Below are positions 7,947-14,628 of a stretch of DNA of 15,919 bases, piece after piece. Every line of letters starts with the position of its first letter. The stretch's first letter is position 1. The position numbers were made by a program, and so were the translations under genes. The notes below the pieces were generated by a model, which worked only from the letters and a program-made list of their open reading frames with translations, searched no databases and was not told the origin of the DNA. The stretch is from Enterenecus faecium (GTDB lineage: Bacteria; Bacillota; Clostridia; Oscillospirales; Oscillospiraceae). The stretch lies in NCBI GenBank assembly GCA_018713215.1, contig DVFO01000023.1, forward strand, positions 1 to 15,919. Direction: 5' to 3'.

Positions 7947-8189
7947 TTACTTTCCTTCCAGTTCCCGCAGGCAGGATGCGCAGATGTTCTTGCCCTTGAA
8001 GGTGGTGATTTCGGAAGACTCTCCGCAGAAAATGCAGGCCGGCTCGTACTTCTTTAGCACGATAGAGCCACCATCTACGTAGATTTCCAGGGCGTCACGT
8101 TCTGCAATGTCCAGGGTGCGGCGAAGCTCAATGGGCAATACGATGCGGCCCAACTCGTCTACCTTGCGAACAATTCCAGTCGATTTCAT
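7947..8189 (-). CDS. abrB: AbrB-family transition-state regulator with C-terminal CxxC pairs
   Basis: DNA-binding regulator of 80 residues. Residues 1-48 (MKSTGIVRKVDELGRIVLPI, ELRRTLDIAERDALEIYVD, IVLKKY) are a swapped-hairpin AbrB domain closely similar to the Bacillus subtilis AbrB/SpoVT type, which represses stationary-phase and sporulation genes during growth. Residues 52-73 differ from Bacillus AbrB: C52-x2-C55 and C70-x2-C73 form a likely four-cysteine zinc site. The chosen ATG at 8189 has TAAGGAGG at 8199-8206, 9 bases upstream. The frame stays open upstream to 8237, but that region overlaps the -10 box (8236-8241) and lacks a ribosome binding site. It faces rsmI across a shared terminator and has its own near-consensus promoter. 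I am sure of the family; equivalence to B. subtilis AbrB in function is inferred. Confidence 0.93.
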   Translation of the reverse strand: MKSTGIVRKVDELGRIVLPIELRRTLDIAERDALEIYVDGGSIVLKKYEPACIFCGESSEITTFKGKNICASCLRELEGK

Positions 8190-8235
8190 ATGTGAAGTCC
8201 TCCTTACAAAATGTACACTTTCACAAACCTCATTC

Positions 8236-8263
8236 ATTATAACACAGGGTATAATCTTGTCAA
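8236..8263 (-). promoter_or_regulatory. Consensus sigma-A promoter of abrB
   Basis: On the minus strand, a perfect TTGACA (8258-8263) and a perfect TATAAT (8236-8241) are 16 bp apart. Transcription should start near 8229, about 40 nt upstream of the ATG at 8189. This is the closest match to consensus in the window and implies strong basal expression unless repressed. Confidence 0.88.
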
Positions 8264-8321
8264 TCGCAAAAGTATAAAATTAATAGAACTATAATATTTT
8301 TCCAAGAAATTCGTCGAAGGC

Positions 8322-8350
8322 GTATGGAGGGGGAAAAGGGGGCATAAACA
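8322..8350 (+). promoter_or_regulatory. Possible sporulation-type (sigma-E-like) promoter before spmA
   Basis: CATAAACA at 8343-8350 resembles the mother-cell sigma-E -10 element (CATACA-T), with GTATGGA at 8322-8328 as a poor -35, 14 bp apart, a spacing usual for sigma-E. In Bacillus subtilis spmA and spmB are in a sigma-E-controlled operon, which is why I looked. An alternative is TATAAT at 8290-8295, which has no recognisable -35. Both are weak. Confidence 0.2.
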
Positions 8351-8377
8351 TGGGGGAAGAAGGAGGGAAAATGGACC

Positions 8378-8956
8378 ATGGCGATGTCTTGGATCTGGGT
8401 TGTGATGGTGGGAGCGTCCATTTTATGTGGTGCAGCCACCGGGCGTATGGATGCGGTGGCCGGGGCGGCCCTGGAGGGGGCCAACGCCGGGGTGGAGCTG
8501 AGCCTGGCCATGGCGGGGGTGATGTGCCTGTGGATGGGTGTGATGCGGGTGATGGAGAAGAGCGGCCTGGTGGGCGGGCTGTCCCGGTGTCTCCACCCCA
8601 TTCTCTCCCGGCTCTACCCTCAGCACCGGGATGATGCGCAGGTGATGGGGGCGGTGAGCGCCAACGTAGCGGCCAACCTGTTGGGGCTGGGCAACGCCTC
8701 CACCCCCTTGGGCATCCGGGCGGCCCAGCTCATGGCCCAGGGGGCGGGGGGCGTAGCCAGTGACAGCCTGTGCATGCTGGTGGTGTGCAACACCGCCTCC
8801 ATCCAACTCATCCCCGCCACGGTGGCCAGCATCCGCCAGGCGGCGGGGAGCGGGGCGGCCTTTGACATTCTGCCTGCGGTGTGGCTGGCCTCGGCGGTGT
8901 CGGTGACGGTGGGCATTGTGGCGGCCAAGGTGATGGCCCGTGTGTGGAGGGAGTGA
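8378..8956 (+). CDS. spmA: Spore maturation protein A
   Basis: Integral membrane protein of 192 residues needed, with SpmB, for normal dehydration of the spore core; the molecular activity is not settled. It is highly hydrophobic, with several membrane segments (for example WIWVVMVGASILCGAATG, the stretch around LAMAGVMCLWMGVMRVM, and AVWLASAVSVTVGIVAAKVM). The SpmA signature NVAANLLGLGNASTPLGIRA is present and carries the nucleoside-recognition/gate type fold shared with SpmB. AAGGAGG at 8360-8366 is 11 bases before the ATG at 8378. An ATG at 8371 is out of frame, and one at 8384 would be too far from the binding site. The TGA is 6 bases before spmB, so the pair is an operon. Its presence points to a spore-forming host. 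Confidence 0.93.
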   Translation: MAMSWIWVVMVGASILCGAATGRMDAVAGAALEGANAGVELSLAMAGVMCLWMGVMRVMEKSGLVGGLSRCLHPILSRLYPQHRDDAQVMGAVSANVAANLLGLGNASTPLGIRAAQLMAQGAGGVASDSLCMLVVCNTASIQLIPATVASIRQAAGSGAAFDILPAVWLASAVSVTVGIVAAKVMARVWRE

Positions 8957-8962
8957 GAGGAC

Positions 8963-9478
8963 ATGATGTCCATGGTGGTGCCCGTCATCATGCTGGGGGT
9001 CATGGTGTGGGGCATTGCTTGCCGGGTGGACGTGTGGTCCACCCTGGTGGAGGGGGGCGCCCAGGGGCTCCAGACGGCGGTGCGCATGGTGCCCTCCCTG
9101 GTGGGGCTGCTGTGCGGGGTGTACATGCTGCGGGCCTCTGGGGCGTTGGAGCTGCTGGAGGGGCTCATAGCGCCGGTTCTGGGCCTGGTGGGCATCCCGC
9201 CGGAGACGGTGGGGCTGCTGGTGGTGCGGCCCATCAGTGGCTCGGCGGCTCTGGGACTGGGGGCGGAGCTCATTGAGACCTACGGTCCCGACTCCCTGGT
9301 GGGGCGCACAGCGGCGGTGATGCTGGGCTCCACCGAGACCACCTTCTACACGGTGGCGGTGTACTTTGGGGCGGCAAAGATCAGCCGCACCCGCTACGCC
9401 ATCCCGGCGGCTCTGTGCGGGGATGTGGCGGGCTTTCTGGCCGCCAGCTGGGCAGTAAGATGGCTGTTTGGGGCATAA
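8963..9478 (+). CDS. spmB: Spore maturation protein B
   Basis: Partner of SpmA, 171 residues, hydrophobic throughout, with segments such as VVPVIMLGVMVWGIACRV, MVPSLVGLLCGVYMLRASGA and ALCGDVAGFLAASWAVRWLF. The gate-domain motifs RPISGSAALGLGAELIETYGPDS and GSTETTFYTVAVYFGA are typical of SpmB. GGAGGGA at 8946-8952, inside the end of spmA, is 10 bases before the ATG, which suggests translational coupling. A second ATG follows immediately at 8966. The stop codon TAA (9476-9478) lies inside the left arm of a bidirectional terminator. Confidence 0.93.
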   Translation: MMSMVVPVIMLGVMVWGIACRVDVWSTLVEGGAQGLQTAVRMVPSLVGLLCGVYMLRASGALELLEGLIAPVLGLVGIPPETVGLLVVRPISGSAALGLGAELIETYGPDSLVGRTAAVMLGSTETTFYTVAVYFGAAKISRTRYAIPAALCGDVAGFLAASWAVRWLFGA

Positions 9479-9514
9479 AAAAGAACGGGCTTGGTAGCCC
9501 GTTCTTTTTTATGC
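9473..9514. terminator. Perfect 19-bp bidirectional terminator embracing two stop codons
   Basis: Arms 9473-9491 and 9496-9514 are perfectly complementary, with a GC-rich core GAACGGGCT/AGCCCGTTC, a 4-base TGGT loop, and A6/T6 tracts within the arms. It works on either strand. Each arm's outer end reads GCATAA on its own strand: the final Ala codon and the stop of spmB on the plus strand and of the CorC-type gene on the minus strand. Confidence 0.93.
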
Positions 9515-10771
9515 TTCTTCTTCGGTTTCTTTGGGAATTTTCTTCACCAGAATTTCCAGCACCCGGTGGTGCTCCACACTGGTGACGGTGACGTCCAGGT
9601 CCTGCCACACGAAGTGGTCTCCCACGTCGGGAATGCGGCCCATCTGCTCCAGCACCCAGCCGGAGACGGTGGCGGCGTCACAGGAGCCGGTTACCGAGAA
9701 CAGGTCGTACATGTCGTCCAGGTTGGCCGAGCAGGCAATGAGGTAGCCGCCGTCCGGCTGGGGGCGGAACTGCTCCACCACCTCGTCGTGCTCGTCCCAG
9801 ATGTCGCCCACCAGTTCCTCCACCACGTCCTCCATGGTGAGCAGGCCCTCGGTGCCGCCGTACTCGTCCACCACAATGGCCATGTGGGTCTTGGTGCGCT
9901 GGAACTGGCGCATCAGGTCGTCAATTTTGGTGCCGGTGGTCACATGGAGCACCGGGTGAATGAGGGGGGCCAGCTGGGTGCGCCCGTGGTAGCGGGCGGC
10001 AAACAGGTCCTTCTGGTGGATGACGCCCACCACGTTGTCCAGGGACTCATGGTACACCGGCATCCGGGAGTACCCCTCCTGGGCAAACAGGGCGGTGGCC
10101 TCCTCCATGGTGGCGGTGTCCTCCAGGGCCACGATATCCACCCGGGGGGTGAGAATGTCCGAGGCCTCCAGATCGTCAAAGCGAATGGCGGAACAGATGA
10201 GCTGGCTCTCCTCGGCGTCCAGACCGCCCTGGTCCTCCGCCTCGGTGACCATGGTCACCAGTTCCTCGTTGGTAATGCCCACATCCTCCTTGGTGTGGAA
10301 GACTTTGGACAGCAGCTTCTTCCACAGGGAAAAGAAGAAGGTGGCGGGGGTGAGAATCACCATGAAAAACCGCAGGATGGGGGCGGAGAACAGGGCGAAA
10401 CTCTCAGGGGACTCTTTGGCCAGACTCTTGGGGGAGACCTCGCCGAAAATCAAAATCACAATGGTGAGTACCACCGTGGACACAGCGGGGCCGCTGGTCT
10501 TGCCCAGAAGGTCGATAAAGAGCACGGCGGACAGGGTCGTGGCCACATTGTTGACAATGTTATTGCCAATCAGGATGGTGGACAGGAGCTGATCGTATTT
10601 GTCGGCCAGAGCCAGCACACGAGCGGCCCGGGCGTCTCCGTTGTCCGCTCGACTTTTCAGCCGGATGCGGTTGAGGGAGGTAAAAGCTGTTTCGGTGGCG
10701 GAGAAATACGCACTCATCACCACCATACAAATCAATACGATTAGCAGAACTATACTGTCATCACCCAACAC
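9509..10771 (-). CDS. CNNM/CorC-type (hemolysin C family) CBS-domain membrane protein
   Basis: Membrane protein of about 420 residues belonging to the family of magnesium/cobalt efflux-associated CorC/CNNM proteins; the actual substrate is not shown by sequence. Order of domains: an N-terminal DUF21/CNNM transmembrane region (IVLLIVLICMVVMSAYFSA, TETAFTSLNRIRLK, LIGNNIVNNVATTLSAVLF, FGEVSPKSLAKE, LRFFMVILTPATFFFSLW), a pair of CBS domains (ILTPRVDIVALEDTATMEEA and VVDEYGGTEGLLTMEDVVEE), and a C-terminal transporter-associated domain (SGWVLEQMGRIPDVGD, VTSVEHHRVLEILV). The start chosen is GTG at 10771, with GGAGGAG at 10782-10788, 10 bases upstream. The frame is open further upstream, through the promoter and a terminator hairpin, but that part is not plausible as protein. 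It is a single-gene unit with its own promoter. Confidence 0.9.
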   Translation of the reverse strand: MLGDDSIVLLIVLICMVVMSAYFSATETAFTSLNRIRLKSRADNGDARAARVLALADKYDQLLSTILIGNNIVNNVATTLSAVLFIDLLGKTSGPAVSTVVLTIVILIFGEVSPKSLAKESPESFALFSAPILRFFMVILTPATFFFSLWKKLLSKVFHTKEDVGITNEELVTMVTEAEDQGGLDAEESQLICSAIRFDDLEASDILTPRVDIVALEDTATMEEATALFAQEGYSRMPVYHESLDNVVGVIHQKDLFAARYHGRTQLAPLIHPVLHVTTGTKIDDLMRQFQRTKTHMAIVVDEYGGTEGLLTMEDVVEELVGDIWDEHDEVVEQFRPQPDGGYLIACSANLDDMYDLFSVTGSCDAATVSGWVLEQMGRIPDVGDHFVWQDLDVTVTSVEHHRVLEILVKKIPKETEEEA

Positions 10772-10788
10772 GGAATCATCACTCCTCC
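10769..10788 (-). promoter_or_regulatory. Ribosome binding site and GTG start of the CorC-type gene
   Basis: GGAGGAG on the minus strand (10782-10788) precedes GTG at 10771 by 10 bases. It is a little far, but no other in-frame start nearby has a binding site; the next in-frame ATG is inside the first membrane segment. Confidence 0.6.
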
Positions 10789-10826
10789 ATTTATTCTCTT
10801 TCTTATGTGCTTGGGTATTGTCACCA

Positions 10827-10855
10827 AATATACCACATCCCAGGACAATATGCAA
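10827..10855 (-). promoter_or_regulatory. Sigma-A promoter of the CorC-type gene
   Basis: Minus strand TTGCAT (10850-10855), 17 bp, then TATATT (10827-10832) preceded by TGG, an extended -10. The predicted start near 10820 gives a leader of about 50 nt. It lies between the upstream gene's terminator and the GTG at 10771. Confidence 0.75.
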
Positions 10856-10900
10856 GAAAAAGTCGTGTAAAGGAAAGGCGGGACCAGGGAAGAAAACAGA

Positions 10901-10942
10901 AAAATTTGTGCCATGCCGTGGGAGGAACACGGCATGGCACAA
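10901..10942 (-). terminator. Rho-independent terminator after the EF-G-like gene
   Basis: A perfect 15-bp stem (10906-10920 with 10928-10942, core GTGCCATGCCGTG) with a 7-base loop. On the minus strand it is followed by an AAATTTTT run. It begins about 22 bases after the stop codon of the EF-G-like gene. Confidence 0.9.
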
Positions 10943-10964
10943 GAGGATGGATGTTAATTTCAGT

Positions 10965-13034
10965 TTATTCTTCCGCCATGGCCTTGGCAGCGGCAATGGC
11001 CTTCTCCTGAGCGGCGGGAGGACAGTCCTCATAGCGGACGAAGTGGAACACGAAGGAGCCACGAGACTGGGTCATGGCCCGCAGGTCGATGGCGTAGGTC
11101 ATCATCTCGGCCATGGGCACCTCAGCAGTGATCACCTGGCTGCCGTCGTCGGTGGGGTCCATACCCATGACGCGGCCACGGCGCTTGTTGAGGTCGCCGA
11201 TGACGTCGCCCATGTAGTTGTCGGGCACGGTGACCTTCAACTCACCCACCGGCTCCATGAGCACGGGGGAGGCCTCAGGCAGAGCGGCCTTGTAGGCCAG
11301 CTGGGCGGCGGTCTTGAAGGCGATTTCGGAGGAGTCCACCGGGTGGTAGCTTCCGTCATACAGAGTTGCCTTCAGGTTCACCACGGGGTAGCCAGCCAGC
11401 ACGCCGTGGAGGCAGGCTTCCCGCAGACCCTTTTCTACGGCGGGGAAGAAGTTCTTGGGCACGGAGCCGCCGAACACCTCTTCGCAGAACTCCAGCTCTT
11501 CGTTGGGACCGGGCTCGAAGCGAATCCACACGTCACCGAACTGGCCGGAACCACCGGTCTGCTTCTTATGGCGGCCCTGCTTGGACACGCTCTTGCGAAT
11601 CTTCTCGCGATAGGCCACACGGGGCTCGCTGAGCTCCACTTCCACGCCGAAGCGGCTCTTGAGCTTGCTCACCAGCACGTCCATCTGGATGTCGCCGGCG
11701 GTGGTCACCACCATCTGGTGGGTCTCGGCGTTGTTCACCACCCGGAAGGTGGGATCTTCCTCGTTGAGGCGGGCCAGACCTGCGGCGATCTTATCCTCCT
11801 GGCCACGGACCTTGGGGGCGATGGCCTTGGAGTAGTTGGGTTCGGCGAAGGGCAGGGGGTCCAGCTTCATAAACTTACGGGCGTCACACAGGGTGTCACC
11901 AGTCTTCACCTTGTCCATCTTGCCGATGGCGCCGATGTCGCCGCACATGAGCTCCTTGACCTCGGTGTTCTTCTTGCCGGTCATCACATACAGACGGCCC
12001 AGCTTTTCGTTGTTGCCGGTGTTGGTGTTCACCAGAGTCATGTCGGGGGACAGGTGGTCGGAGAGCACCTTGACAAAGGAGAACTTGCCGTACTGGTCGG
12101 CCACGGTCTTAAAGACGTAGGCGGCGGGCACAGCGCCCTGGGAGACGATGAACTCGGCGGGCTCGCCCTCACGGTCGGTACCCATGGCGGGAATACCTTC
12201 CAGAGGAGTGGGGAGCAGGTCGATGATCAAGTCCAGCAGCATCATGGTGCCCAGGCCGGTGTAGGCAGAGCCGCACAGCACGGGGACGATGGAGCCGTCC
12301 TTGACGCCGGCCTTCAGGCCCTGCACCACCTCGGCGTAGGTGAAGGGCTCGCCGGAGAAGTATTTGTCCATGAATTCCTCGCTGGTCTCAGCGACAGACT
12401 CCATGAGTTTTTCGTAAATTTCCTCAATAACGGGGACCTTGTCCTCGGGGACCTCGATCTCCACACGCTTGCCGTCGTGGAGCTCGAAGGCTCTCTTGTG
12501 GAGCACATCGGCGATGCCGGTGACACGCTTGTTCTCGTCCCAGATGGGGACCACCATGGGGGCGATGTTCTTGCCGAAGTGCTCGCGGAGGGTATCGAAG
12601 GCAGAGTTAAAATCCACATTGTCTTCGTCCATCTTAGAGATGTAGATCAACCGGGGCATCTTCCGCTCATTGAGCAGCTTCCAGGCCCGCTCGGTGCCCA
12701 CAGACAGGCCACCCTTGGCTGCGCACACCAGAATACCGGCGTCGGCCACAGACAGGCACTCCACCACTTCACCGGCAAAATCGAAGTTACCGGGGGTGTC
12801 CAGCACGTTGATCTTACAACCGTTATATTCCACAGGAATCACAGAGGCGGAGATGGAGATCTGGCGCTTGATTTCCTCGGGATCGTAGTCGCTGACGGTG
12901 TTGCCGTCGGAGGTCTTACCCAGACGGTCGATGACGCCGGTCGTACGCAGGAAGCTCTCCACCAGAGTGGTCTTTCCGTTACCACCGTGACCCAACAGAC
13001 AGATGTTTCGAATTGCATGCGGAGAATAGCTCAT
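10965..13034 (-). CDS. Elongation factor G-like GTPase (EF-G2 type paralogue)
   Basis: Translational GTPase of 689 residues with the full EF-G architecture: G domain, domain II, domain III, domain IV (SVSKQGRHKKQTGGSGQFGD) and domain V (PVGELKVTVPDNYMGDVIGD). The nucleotide-binding motifs are not those of canonical FusA. The P-loop is GHGGNGKTT (15-23), the switch I Thr region reads KRQISIS (56-62), switch II reads DTPGNFDF (79-86) with Asn where EF-G has the catalytic His, and the base-recognition motif is SKMD (133-136) instead of NKxD. VGTERAW is typical of the EF-G2 group. The ATG at 13034 has AAGGAGTGG, 7 bases upstream; open frame further upstream crosses the promoter. It stands alone with its own promoter and terminator. 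It is probably an accessory factor beside the main EF-G, but its exact role is unknown. Ribosome-protection proteins of the TetM type are a less likely alternative. Confidence 0.92.
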   Translation of the reverse strand: MSYSPHAIRNICLLGHGGNGKTTLVESFLRTTGVIDRLGKTSDGNTVSDYDPEEIKRQISISASVIPVEYNGCKINVLDTPGNFDFAGEVVECLSVADAGILVCAAKGGLSVGTERAWKLLNERKMPRLIYISKMDEDNVDFNSAFDTLREHFGKNIAPMVVPIWDENKRVTGIADVLHKRAFELHDGKRVEIEVPEDKVPVIEEIYEKLMESVAETSEEFMDKYFSGEPFTYAEVVQGLKAGVKDGSIVPVLCGSAYTGLGTMMLLDLIIDLLPTPLEGIPAMGTDREGEPAEFIVSQGAVPAAYVFKTVADQYGKFSFVKVLSDHLSPDMTLVNTNTGNNEKLGRLYVMTGKKNTEVKELMCGDIGAIGKMDKVKTGDTLCDARKFMKLDPLPFAEPNYSKAIAPKVRGQEDKIAAGLARLNEEDPTFRVVNNAETHQMVVTTAGDIQMDVLVSKLKSRFGVEVELSEPRVAYREKIRKSVSKQGRHKKQTGGSGQFGDVWIRFEPGPNEELEFCEEVFGGSVPKNFFPAVEKGLREACLHGVLAGYPVVNLKATLYDGSYHPVDSSEIAFKTAAQLAYKAALPEASPVLMEPVGELKVTVPDNYMGDVIGDLNKRRGRVMGMDPTDDGSQVITAEVPMAEMMTYAIDLRAMTQSRGSFVFHFVRYEDCPPAAQEKAIAAAKAMAEE

Positions 13035-13094
13035 GTTTGTTCCACTCCTTAATCTTTGCCATTTGCGCCATCCCTGGGGAATGGGCTTGAATGA

Positions 13095-13123
13095 ATTATA
13101 CAATGGTGTTCCATAAAATGCAA
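13095..13123 (-). promoter_or_regulatory. Sigma-A promoter of the EF-G-like gene
   Basis: Minus strand TTGCAT (13118-13123), a 17-bp spacer and a perfect TATAAT (13095-13100). The predicted start near 13088 gives a leader of about 54 nt before the ATG. The rest of the gap up to 13222 is AT-rich and holds only short inverted repeats. Confidence 0.82.
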
Positions 13124-13221
13124 TGGTAATTTGACAAAATGACGAAAACTTTTTAACGCTACTGTACAAAATAGCGGGATAACAGTAAAGGGGAAACGGT
13201 TTACTCACGTTGGGGGAGAAG

Positions 13222-13258
13222 AAAAAATACAGGCTTTGCTTGGTGGCAAAACCTGTAT
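13222..13258 (-). terminator. Rho-independent terminator of the dusB-sigma-anti-sigma unit
   Basis: Arms 13227-13239 and 13246-13258 (ATACAGG, one C/A mismatch, TTTGC) form a 12-pair stem with a 6-base loop. On the minus strand it is followed directly by a T6 run and then CTTCT. It lies about 65 bases after the anti-sigma stop. Confidence 0.82.
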
Positions 13259-13322
13259 GAGAGTGGTAAAAATTCGGTTATCGATGGGTGGAAAATTGGG
13301 GAGAATGACGAAAGATTCCGCC

Positions 13323-13967
13323 TCAAGCCTGGGGCCAGACCACGGCGATGTCACCGCTGCCGTCAGGCTGGGCGGCATCCACCTGGGTGTAGGCTACGCC
13401 GGACTGGTCCAGATGGGAGGCCAGGGCAGTGGCGGTGTCTGGGTCGGCCACACAGCACAGATATCCCCCTTCCAGGGTGGTGACGGGGAGGTCGCCCAAC
13501 AGCTCCTGGCTCTCCTGAGACAGAGGGGTGGAGAGGAGCAACACCGTGTCGCCGCCGGGGACGGAAAACTCCTGGGGCTGGACGGAGAAGACGGCGGGGG
13601 CGATACCGGGATTGGAACGGGCGGCCACCGGAGAAGCGTTCTCCTGGCTTTGGTGGAAGGAGGAATAGCCCAGAGCCACCACCAGGGCCAGACAGGCGGC
13701 CAGAGCGCCGCAGGCCTTTCCAGCTCGGGGGAAGCGAAGGACCGGGGCGGTCTGGCGGGGCAGACCCTCCAGAATCTGCTGGTGCAGCTGGGGGGGCACA
13801 TCCGCGGTCAGGCGGTGCAGGTCCCCGCTGAGCTGGGACAGCTCCCCATATAGTTGGGCACAGGAAGGGCAGGTGTTCAGATGCTCTTCCAGCTGGGCGT
13901 GTTGGGCAGGAGTCAGCTCGCCGTCCAAGTCGGCGCTGATCCACTCCAGATAGGTCTCATGTTCCAT
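13323..13967 (-). CDS. Zinc-binding membrane anti-sigma factor
   Basis: Regulator of 214 residues that should hold the neighbouring ECF sigma factor inactive at the membrane. The N-terminal 40 residues form a zinc-binding anti-sigma (ZAS/zf-HC2) domain: H29-x3-C33-x2-C36 with H3 as the likely fourth ligand, and the usual LDGEL sequence near residue 14. One membrane segment lies around 84-102 (ACGALAACLALVVALGYSSF). The outer domain of about 110 residues has no family I recognise. The start is uncertain: ATG at 13967 has AAAGGA 11 bases upstream; GTG at 13976, three codons earlier, would have the same site only 2 bases away. It follows the sigma gene after a gap of about 50 bases and is the last gene before the terminator. 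Confidence 0.88.
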   Translation of the reverse strand: MEHETYLEWISADLDGELTPAQHAQLEEHLNTCPSCAQLYGELSQLSGDLHRLTADVPPQLHQQILEGLPRQTAPVLRFPRAGKACGALAACLALVVALGYSSFHQSQENASPVAARSNPGIAPAVFSVQPQEFSVPGGDTVLLLSTPLSQESQELLGDLPVTTLEGGYLCCVADPDTATALASHLDQSGVAYTQVDAAQPDGSGDIAVVWPQA

Positions 13968-14023
13968 GCCCTTCACCGTCCTTTCGTAGGCGAATTTTAT
14001 CTCTTCGTTTCGTTAGACGCACA

Positions 14024-14593
14024 TCAGGGGGAAAAGTTCCCGCTCTGGCGCAAATAATTTGCCAGAGCCAGCCGGGCCCGGGCTAGCCGGGACTTCACCG
14101 TCCCGTCGGAAAGGCCCAGAATGGCCCCAATCTCCTGATAGGACAGGCCATTGATCTCCCGCAGCACCAGGATGCGGCGGTGCTCTTGGGACAGCTGCTG
14201 AAGCCCCTGCTCCAGGGCAGTCATCCTCTCTCCCCGCTCCAGGTGCTCCTGGGGGGAGGGGCCGGGGTGGGGCAGCTGTTGGGCCAGGGAGAGGCTCTCT
14301 TCATCGTCCAGAGAGGCATCCCCCCGCCGCTTTTTCTCCCGGCGCAGCAGGTCCAGACAGGCGTTGTCGGTGAGGCGGTAGAGCCAGGTGGAAAAGCTGC
14401 TCTCCCTGCGGAAGGTGGGCAGGGCCCGCCATGCCTTCCAAAAGACCTCCTGGGTCACATCGGCGGCGTCCTCCCGGTTGCCCACCAGGCGCAGGGCCTG
14501 GTGGTAGACCACCGTCTCATATTGTTCCACCAGGTGGGCGAAGGCCTGGGTATCTCCCTGGGCGGCCTGGCTGATCCACTCCTGTTCCTCCAC
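14024..14593 (-). CDS. ECF-type RNA polymerase sigma factor (SigW-like)
   Basis: Alternative sigma factor of 189 residues. Region 2 is clear: AFAHLVEQYETVVYHQALRL, the DAADVTQEVFWKAW core-binding helix, and FSTWLYRLTDNACLDLLRRE for -10 recognition. After a linker rich in Ser, Pro and Glu, region 4 reads QLSQEHRRILVLREINGLS, YQEIGAILGLSDGTVKSRLA, RARLAL, a helix-turn-helix for the -35. The start is GTG at 14593, with AGGAGGT at 14601-14607, 7 bases upstream; the next in-frame GTG upstream falls inside that binding site. The gene begins 35 bases after the dusB stop and precedes its anti-sigma gene, the usual ECF arrangement. I see no ECF-like promoter just upstream, so it may be read from the dusB promoter. 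Confidence 0.94.
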   Translation of the reverse strand: MEEQEWISQAAQGDTQAFAHLVEQYETVVYHQALRLVGNREDAADVTQEVFWKAWRALPTFRRESSFSTWLYRLTDNACLDLLRREKKRRGDASLDDEESLSLAQQLPHPGPSPQEHLERGERMTALEQGLQQLSQEHRRILVLREINGLSYQEIGAILGLSDGTVKSRLARARLALANYLRQSGNFSP

Positions 14594-14607
14594 ATTCCTC
14601 ACCTCCT
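14591..14607 (-). promoter_or_regulatory. Ribosome binding site and GTG start of the ECF sigma gene
   Basis: A perfect AGGAGGT (14601-14607, minus strand) stands 7 bases before GTG at 14593. The longer frame would begin at a GTG that is itself part of this AGGAGGTG, so the shorter start is preferred. Confidence 0.78.
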
Positions 14608-14628
14608 GCGTGGAAATCTGTTACTCCA

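Noticed and set aside
8350..8634. Plus-strand frame starting at ATG 8350 before spmA
   Set aside because: It overlaps spmA in another frame, is Gly-rich and lacks family features; the AAGGAGG at 8360 is inside it and serves spmA.
10599..13052. 817-residue open frame on the plus strand across the EF-G-like gene
   Set aside because: It is antisense to a clear EF-G2 protein, runs through a terminator and promoter, and has a low-complexity His/Gly/Val/Leu composition. It is an artefact of GC-rich codon use.
13131..13170. Plus-strand TTGACA at 13131 as a promoter
   Set aside because: No acceptable -10 lies 16-18 bp downstream, and no plus-strand gene follows; the next genes are on the minus strand.
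13156..13193. Interleaved short inverted repeats (CGCT/AGCG and ACTGT/ACAGT) that could form a pseudoknot
   Set aside because: They lie between the terminator of the upstream unit and the promoter of the EF-G-like gene, so should not be transcribed; the arms of 4-5 bp are too short to exclude chance.
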